From Candidatus Babeliales bacterium (GTDB lineage: Bacteria; Babelota; Babeliae; Babelales; CAIQNR01), in assembly GCA_021735725.1 (NCBI GenBank), contig JAIPGS010000034.1, positions 1 through 8,742 on the forward strand: a DNA stretch of 8,742 nucleotides. The letters run 5' to 3'. Positions within the stretch are counted from its first letter, which is position 1. Each line of letters opens with the position of its first letter. Shown one piece after another: positions 3,886 to 8,742 of this stretch. Both the position numbers and the translations under genes were made by a program. Below the pieces are notes generated by a model, which saw only the letters and a program-made list of their open reading frames with translations, had not been told where the DNA came from and searched no databases.

Positions 3886-6498
3886 TTATACTAATGTTGT
3901 TCTTCTAATAGATTTATAAATATCATCAGGGCATATTTTAGCAAAAGACATTAAGCAAACAATATCTGAAACTTTTTGAAATTGATCGTATCGTTTTATA
4001 ATAGCTTGGCATGTTTGGCGGAATTTTTTTGCGGAACCTTTTTTCTGAAGTTCTGGTAATTTTCCCATTATTTCTTGAATATCAGACAATGTCAGTGCAT
4101 CTTTTTTATCTAAAATTTTTGTAATATCTTTTTCAAGTTGGTATGAACTCATACATTTTAATTCTGAAAATGCTTGATCAGCTCTTTGTTCAGCTGCTGC
4201 ATATCCAGCAGAGACAGGATTTTTTGTTTTTTCTTTGTATTTTCTTAATAATTCCATTTTTTTATCTTTATCTGCAGAATCTGCAGAAGGAAATATTTTA
4301 ATAAGGTTTTTAATTGTAGTTTGTTGTTCTGCAGTTTTATTATATTGTTCTAAGTAATTATCAAAGTTTTCAGAAGTAACAAGATAAAGAGCAGTTTTTA
4401 TATGTGCAGGAGTTTCTTCTTTTTCTAAATACTCAAAAGTAGTACGAGGGCTTGTTATTGCTTGTCTTAAAAGTATTTTATAAAAATCTTCACTTTTTTC
4501 TTTTTTTGGTTGTTCTTGTTGTAGTTGAGTAGAAGGTTCTAAAAATTGTTCTTCATCATATGTATAAGGATTAATTGGTTTAAAAACGGCATTTTTAGCT
4601 TCTGTTTTGATGCGTATAATAGAGTTTTTTAACTTGTCTTTATTTTCTTGATCTACTTGATCTTCTTCATGTAATTTACGTAAAATTTGTAATAAATGTA
4701 ATACATGCTGTTTTTCTTCTCTGTCTTCTGGGCTAGGCATGTGCATTTTAAAAGTATCAATCATGAGTGTGGTAAGGGAGTGTGTTATTTGCGCGCTGTA
4801 AGGAATGTTTGTTTTCCATTGTTTATCTAAAACATCTAAAATAGTAGGAATGAATGTTTTTTTTATTGTTTGTATAATTTTATCATTAAAATTTACAGAA
4901 TGTTGAAGTGCTAATTTTTCAAAAATTTTGATAATAAAAATGTTTTCAAATACAATCTCCCTCCCTTTTTTTATTTCTGTTGCATAAATAAATCCGAAAA
5001 TAACGGTAAAATATTGTTCAATCACTGCATTATTCTTAGTTGCTATTGTAGAACCGTAATGTTCCGTAAGAAGATCTATGACTTTATCACGTTTTTCTTC
5101 TGTTATTTCATCAGGAACTTGTGCAAATAATAGTTTTAAAAAAGCATCGATTCTTTGAGGGTGTGTTACTTTGTGATTATTTAAAGGAGTATGAATAAGA
5201 CCGAATGCAGTTTCTCTTTGTTGTATTATTTCAAGTTTATTTAGTTCTTGTGCTTTTTTGAGTATTTCTTGTTCATTTTTTTCAGCTTGTTCATATGTTT
5301 CTTTTTCTTTTTGTTTTTTTAATAGTTTTGCTTCTTTTTTTTGTATTTTTCTTAAGCGTGCTTCTTCTGCATCTTTTTCTGCTTGTTTTTTTAGTTGTGT
5401 TATTCGTGTTTTTTCTTCACCAATAGTTTTAATCGCTTGTATCTTTTTAGAGAGTTCATCACAACGCGATGTATGTGTTTCCATATTTTGTGTTGCTGTT
5501 TTTAATGTATTAAAAAAGGGTTGAGCTGAAGATTCAAATAATTCTTTAAGGCGAGTTTTACGAGCTTTTTGTTCGGCTCGTTGTGCTTTATAATGTTGTT
5601 GTGTACGTTCAGTATTTTTTTCTATTCCCGCAATACGTTGTTCATATTCATGTAATTTTTGAGATGCTGTTTTTAATGTTTTTAAAAGTGGTTGCGCAAA
5701 AGAATCACATTGAGATTGTAAAGATGCTTTAATAAGTTGGGTTAATGCATTAATCTGGGAATCTTTTTTTGTAAGAACTTTATTGTGTCTTATTTCTTGT
5801 CCAATGCGTCGTCCATCTAAAATATCAACTGTGTGTTTAAGTATATTATTTTCTGTTGATAAATTTTGAATGTGCCCATGTAAAGGATTTACGGGCTGTG
5901 GATTGATAAGAGAATGAAACATGTGCAGTGTTGCAGGGTCTCCAGCAGCAAGATTTTGGGCCACAGATGCAGCCGTAATAATTGAATTCTGTCCTGCCAT
6001 ATATGTTAAAATTTTATTTATATTGCATAGTGTATAAGGTGCTGCAGGATTTCCTGATTCTTCTACTAATAAAAAGTTAATATTATCAAGTCCCATTGTT
6101 GCTGTCGGATTAAATGATTCAATAAAGCTGTACATGGGAGTTCCAACTGCTCGCTCACCCATAACTAAAATTAAAGGTAACTGATATGGTCTTTTTTTAA
6201 GATACAATGATTCTAGTGAATCAGTATTATGTATTCCTCTGATTGGAAGATGTATATTAAAAGGATATGCAATAAAATTTTTTTCAGATTGAAAACTTGG
6301 CAAATAGATGAATGATCCATCAAAAGGAGGAATAGATTCTGATCGTGTATCGATTGGTCGATATAAACTATCAACAACTATCTGTTCTGATAAATGAGCT
6401 GTTGTATCTTGCAATGCTGCTTGGCTTGCAAAAAGAGATGTTGTAAAGAGTAATGTTAAAAATAACCCTTTTAATTGATGTTTATTTATTTTTTTCAT
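3886..6498 (-). CDS. Large exported coiled-coil protein of unknown function
   Basis: I do not recognise a family for this 870-residue protein. It starts with a Sec signal peptide (Lys-rich N-terminus, hydrophobic 11-23, then LFASQA with a cut after Ala24 or Ala27). Residues about 35-210 look globular, with many Pro, Phe, Tyr and Ile. Residues about 215-430 are strongly helical and charged; 361-422 is almost only Lys, Glu, Gln, Ala and Arg, typical of a coiled coil or single alpha-helix. Inside it is an internal duplication (266-280 and 323-337). Residues 430-870 are mostly helical, with an acidic/Gln-rich linker near 645-670. No membrane anchor follows the signal peptide, so the mature protein should be periplasmic, outer-surface or secreted. 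The ATG at 6498 has GAGGT 8 nt upstream (CCTC at 6507-6510 on the plus strand) and its own promoter. The frame is intact. A structural envelope or host-contact role is inference only. Confidence 0.85.
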   Translation of the reverse strand: MKKINKHQLKGLFLTLLFTTSLFASQAALQDTTAHLSEQIVVDSLYRPIDTRSESIPPFDGSFIYLPSFQSEKNFIAYPFNIHLPIRGIHNTDSLESLYLKKRPYQLPLILVMGERAVGTPMYSFIESFNPTATMGLDNINFLLVEESGNPAAPYTLCNINKILTYMAGQNSIITAASVAQNLAAGDPATLHMFHSLINPQPVNPLHGHIQNLSTENNILKHTVDILDGRRIGQEIRHNKVLTKKDSQINALTQLIKASLQSQCDSFAQPLLKTLKTASQKLHEYEQRIAGIEKNTERTQQHYKAQRAEQKARKTRLKELFESSAQPFFNTLKTATQNMETHTSRCDELSKKIQAIKTIGEEKTRITQLKKQAEKDAEEARLRKIQKKEAKLLKKQKEKETYEQAEKNEQEILKKAQELNKLEIIQQRETAFGLIHTPLNNHKVTHPQRIDAFLKLLFAQVPDEITEEKRDKVIDLLTEHYGSTIATKNNAVIEQYFTVIFGFIYATEIKKGREIVFENIFIIKIFEKLALQHSVNFNDKIIQTIKKTFIPTILDVLDKQWKTNIPYSAQITHSLTTLMIDTFKMHMPSPEDREEKQHVLHLLQILRKLHEEDQVDQENKDKLKNSIIRIKTEAKNAVFKPINPYTYDEEQFLEPSTQLQQEQPKKEKSEDFYKILLRQAITSPRTTFEYLEKEETPAHIKTALYLVTSENFDNYLEQYNKTAEQQTTIKNLIKIFPSADSADKDKKMELLRKYKEKTKNPVSAGYAAAEQRADQAFSELKCMSSYQLEKDITKILDKKDALTLSDIQEIMGKLPELQKKGSAKKFRQTCQAIIKRYDQFQKVSDIVCLMSFAKICPDDIYKSIRRTTLV
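5488..5532 (-). repeat. Internal repeat copy B in the 870-residue protein
   Basis: Codons 323-337 encode SSAQPFFNTLKTATQ, matching copy A (codons 266-280) at 9 or 10 of 15 positions. The offset is exactly 57 residues (171 nt), and the DNA is also similar, pointing to a tandem segment duplication inside the coiled-coil region. Confidence 0.7.
5659..5703 (-). repeat. Internal repeat copy A in the 870-residue protein
   Basis: Codons 266-280 encode SFAQPLLKTLKTASQ. Together with copy B this defines a 57-residue unit with the core AQP-xx-x-TLKTA-x-Q. The charged sequence after each core is more diverged. Confidence 0.7.
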
Positions 6499-6546
6499 AT
6501 TGCTAACCTCGCATTTGATAATTTAATTTATTAACTTATATATTAT

Positions 6547-6574
6547 ATTCTAACAGTAAATAAATTAATGTCAA
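6547..6574 (-). promoter_or_regulatory. Sigma70-like promoter for the 870-residue gene
   Basis: On the minus strand a consensus TTGACA (6574 to 6569) is followed after 16 nt by TAGAAT (6552 to 6547), a 5/6 match to the -10 box. The start point would be near 6540, giving a leader of about 40 nt before the ATG at 6498. A perfect TATAAT also lies at 6547 to 6542, but 21 nt from the -35. The promoter indicates transcription independent of the upstream TPR-like gene. Confidence 0.6.
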
Positions 6575-6644
6575 ATAGGGAGCTCTTTAACCAATTTTTG
6601 TAGGAAGATAGGCGTGTAGCTTATCCTAAAAATCATAGTGTCTT

Positions 6645-6670
6645 AAAAAGTTGATTAATATAACTCAACT
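6645..6670 (-). terminator. Candidate weak terminator after the TPR-like gene
   Basis: On the minus strand AGTTGA (6670-6665) pairs with TCAACT (6654-6649) across a 10-nt loop, followed by four more T residues (6648-6645) to make a T5 run. It lies about 140 nt after the stop at 6810 and upstream of the next gene's promoter. The six-pair stem is short and AT-rich, so its strength is doubtful. Confidence 0.35.
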
Positions 6671-6711
6671 AGACGGAATTTTCACGTCTTTATCATTTGT
6701 AAATTACACAT

Positions 6712-6727
6712 AAAATAAGCTTATTTT
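6712..6727. repeat. Perfect 16-bp palindrome AAAATAAGCTTATTTT
   Basis: The sequence is its own reverse complement over 16 bp, centred between 6719 and 6720. It shares the 12-bp core AATAAGCTTATT with the copy at 6761-6772. A palindrome with no loop suits a dimeric DNA-binding protein better than an RNA hairpin, but it is AT-rich and lies in a non-coding gap, so chance cannot be ruled out. Confidence 0.5.
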
Positions 6728-6760
6728 TTATTTTAGAAAAAACTTCCATATACCATCAAG

Positions 6761-6772
6761 AATAAGCTTATT
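6761..6772. repeat. Second copy of the 12-bp palindrome AATAAGCTTATT
   Basis: It is identical to 6714-6725, 47 bp away (start to start). Because each copy is self-complementary, the two can also pair with each other as a 12-bp stem with a 35-nt loop in a transcript. It lies 37 nt downstream of the stop of the TPR-like gene on the minus strand. Confidence 0.5.
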
Positions 6773-6809
6773 ATATCAAACTTAAGCTAAAGTATTACCA
6801 GGTTGCATT

Positions 6810-8742
6810 TTATTTAAGAAAATCGGAAGTGTTAAATTCTGATTTTAAAATTTTAAGAATTGTTTGTTTATAATCTGGTTCTGTATGAAATGTGATTAAA
6901 AGATGTTGGAATACATCTTTATATACTTTTTGAGCGTCACCAGAAGAGGTAGATATTTCTCTTAATAAGTCATGGGATATCGTTGTGATTAATTGATGCA
7001 TTCTTGCTTGTGCGGCACCTTGTTCTTCTGCATTAAGATACGGTATGGCTAAACAAAGACCATGAATAGTATTTATTGACTCTTTATTTCTTTGATGCGC
7101 TATTCCAAGGGTATATATGTCAAAAAGATTTTTTTTATTCTTTACTAAAAGACTAATATTAGCTTCTGTTGGATTAGTATGAAGTTTTACAATCTCATTC
7201 AGTAAAGCAGCATAAATAGGTTTTGTTGTTGTTGAAGTATTTTGTAGTTTCTTAAAAATATCTTCTTCAAGTGGTGCTGATGCTCCTGGTAGATAGCATG
7301 AAATTTCATGAGGTTTGAGTATGTGTGAAATTTGACTTAAAACTTGCGCAGTTTTTTTTAATTTTTGGGTTTGTGCGTAAACATCTCTATTGAACGTTTC
7401 TAATGATTTTTTTAATGTTGCGCATTCTTGAGAAATTTCTTCTTTGTATTGTTCCAGTCCCGGGATAATATCACATGATTTTTGCAATGTTAATGCTTGT
7501 TTGTACAAGGAAAACTGATTATCGCCTTCTTGCAAAGAAGTATTTTTAAGTCGTTCAATTTCTGCAGGCACTTCTTTTTTGATAAGATAATATGCTCTTT
7601 CTAAGACGCGTTTTTTTTCAGTAAAATAAGGGCATTCTGTTTGAGTTTCTGTTTGTAGTTTTTGGATAAGAGGGAGTATTTTGAAGAGATAATTAAAATT
7701 TTCTCCCCAATACACTGATCCTTGGGATACAAGTTCTATTATTTGTTCGAATGCTTTTTTTTCAGAAATACTTTGATTATTAAGTTCTAAAAGTGTTGGT
7801 GCAAAAAATTTATCAATATATCCTTTTGTTTGTTTGTAACAAGATTCTGTTTTTTTATCAAATCGATCAGAAGTATTAATAAGATAATTAGTAATTTCAC
7901 TTTGACCTATGGCAAGTATGGTTTGATACTTTAAAATATCATTAAAAGGGAAAATATCATGATGTTTATTTATACTCTTGATAAGATTGTTATTAATAGA
8001 AAAAAGAATTTCGGCAAGTTCTTGAGAAAAGTTTGTTTTATAAAGCTTTATAATTGATTGAGTTTGAGTTGTAAGATCTTTAATAATTTCTGGCTTAGGT
8101 TTTATTGATATACAAATCTCTGTATTTTTTAAAATTTCATGACAAAGGGGGACAATAATAGTGTCTCGTGATTCTTCAAGTGATTGATAATTAATAAGAT
8201 TATTTTTATTAATTGTGTATTGTGCGTTAATAATTTCATAGCCTTTTTGCTGATCGGATGTATCAAGAGAACGTAATAATTTGAATCCTTCTATTGTAGG
8301 TAACACAAAATCTGGAAGTGTATCTTTAAATGGTTTTAAAACATCTAATGCTTTGTCGTAGTCACGTGTAATTTTTGAACATGTACTATATCGGCCGCAA
8401 TATATTTGAGCACACATATTGGCACATTCTTGTTCTTGTTTTTCTGTTTCGAGTATAAGAAGAGCATGTTGACAAGGACAAATGCTCATTTCTTTACAAA
8501 AATCAGTATTTGTTTGGTGTAAAGTTCGGATATCAAAAATTGCTGGATGATTTTGTTCCAAAAACAATGTAGCAATTCCTTTGACTCCCGTAACTTTTAA
8601 TGCTTGATCGTGAGATTCAGAAAGTGTTTTGAAAGATTCTAAAGCAGATATAAAATATTTTTTTGCTTCTTCATGTTCCCCTTTTTCTTTTTTTATTTTT
8701 CCTATTTCTTGTGCAAGAAAAGATCCTTCTTTGCAAGCGACA
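6810..8742 (-). CDS. Helical TPR-like protein, 5' end beyond the window (partial)
   Basis: The reading frame ends with TAA at 6810-6812 and stays open to the right edge, giving 643 visible residues; the true start is outside. A TTG at 8567 is in frame but is clearly internal, because the 58 codons before it encode TPR-like sequence. Visible residues 7-40 fit the TPR consensus (Gly14, Gly21, Ala26, Phe30 and Ala33 at consensus-like spacing). Residues about 47-80 fit a degenerate second repeat. Residues 82-121 hold seven cysteines in 40 residues. The remaining 520 residues are nearly all predicted helical, Lys/Glu/Gln/Leu-rich, and have no recognised motif or membrane segment. TPR proteins are usually protein-binding scaffolds. 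Whether it has a signal peptide like its neighbour cannot be seen. It is followed by the separately promoted 870-residue gene. TPR assignment is moderate, function unknown. Confidence 0.8.
   Translation of the reverse strand, partial: VACKEGSFLAQEIGKIKKEKGEHEEAKKYFISALESFKTLSESHDQALKVTGVKGIATLFLEQNHPAIFDIRTLHQTNTDFCKEMSICPCQHALLILETEKQEQECANMCAQIYCGRYSTCSKITRDYDKALDVLKPFKDTLPDFVLPTIEGFKLLRSLDTSDQQKGYEIINAQYTINKNNLINYQSLEESRDTIIVPLCHEILKNTEICISIKPKPEIIKDLTTQTQSIIKLYKTNFSQELAEILFSINNNLIKSINKHHDIFPFNDILKYQTILAIGQSEITNYLINTSDRFDKKTESCYKQTKGYIDKFFAPTLLELNNQSISEKKAFEQIIELVSQGSVYWGENFNYLFKILPLIQKLQTETQTECPYFTEKKRVLERAYYLIKKEVPAEIERLKNTSLQEGDNQFSLYKQALTLQKSCDIIPGLEQYKEEISQECATLKKSLETFNRDVYAQTQKLKKTAQVLSQISHILKPHEISCYLPGASAPLEEDIFKKLQNTSTTTKPIYAALLNEIVKLHTNPTEANISLLVKNKKNLFDIYTLGIAHQRNKESINTIHGLCLAIPYLNAEEQGAAQARMHQLITTISHDLLREISTSSGDAQKVYKDVFQHLLITFHTEPDYKQTILKILKSEFNTSDFLK

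Larger units (their letters stand above)
6499..6809. other. 311-nt non-coding gap between the two minus-strand genes
   Basis: The gap contains the minus-strand leader and promoter of the 870-residue gene (6499-6574), a candidate terminator (6645-6670), a short hairpin AGACG/CGTCT (6671-6675 with 6685-6689) and the two palindromes. I find no convincing ORF, tRNA or other RNA gene in it. Confidence 0.6.

Noticed and set aside
5258..5524. Plus-strand ORF of 88 codons rich in Ser, Phe and Cys
   Set aside because: It is the antisense shadow of the Lys/Glu/Ala-rich coiled-coil region; the composition is what reverse-complemented AAA/GAA/GCA codons give.
8565..8567. TTG as start codon of the TPR-like gene
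   Set aside because: The frame remains open for 58 more codons to the edge and these encode TPR-like sequence, so the codon is an internal leucine.

Overview
The window is AT-rich (about two thirds A+T by eye) and bacterial in style: short intergenic gaps, sigma70-like promoters, Shine-Dalgarno sites, AT-rich hairpin terminators and Sec signal peptides. The only confidently named genes are sufC, sufB and a very short sufD, which form the SUF iron-sulfur cluster scaffold. Around them are lineage-specific exported, membrane or long helical proteins with no family I recognise. A minimal suf operon beside large exported coiled-coil and TPR-type proteins fits a reduced, host-associated bacterium such as Candidatus Dependentiae (TM6/Babeliae). 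That placement is inference; no marker gene here proves it.

Layout, left to right. Positions 1-143 hold a candidate promoter and a perfect 13-bp inverted repeat. Positions 144-356 are a weakly supported 70-residue coiled-coil plus single-membrane-segment ORF with a TTG start. Positions 383-448 are a long hairpin, probably a terminator. A good promoter (458-486) then drives a 134-residue secreted or membrane protein with a His-rich patch (559-963). A TATAAT promoter (990-1018) leads into sufC-sufB-sufD (1062-3715). These three genes overlap one another and appear translationally coupled. A strong bidirectional hairpin (3792-3837) separates the suf operon from the convergent minus-strand genes. 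These are an 870-residue exported coiled-coil protein (3886-6498) with its own promoter (TTGACA-16-TAGAAT at 6547-6574), and upstream of it a TPR-like helical protein (6810 to the right edge) whose N-terminus lies outside the window. The 311-nt gap between these two contains the promoter, a candidate terminator and two copies of a HindIII-type palindrome.

How the genes work together: SufC (ATPase) with SufB and SufD forms the SufBC2D-type scaffold that builds Fe-S clusters. No cysteine desulfurase (SufS) or sulfur-transfer protein (SufE/SufU) is in the operon, so sulfur delivery must be encoded elsewhere. The two minus-strand proteins look like envelope or secreted structural proteins, or host-interaction proteins; their function cannot be read from sequence. 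I saw no CRISPR array, tRNA, rRNA, transposase or defence system. The window is mostly ordinary, with the compact SufD, the exported long proteins and the intergenic palindromes as the points of interest.
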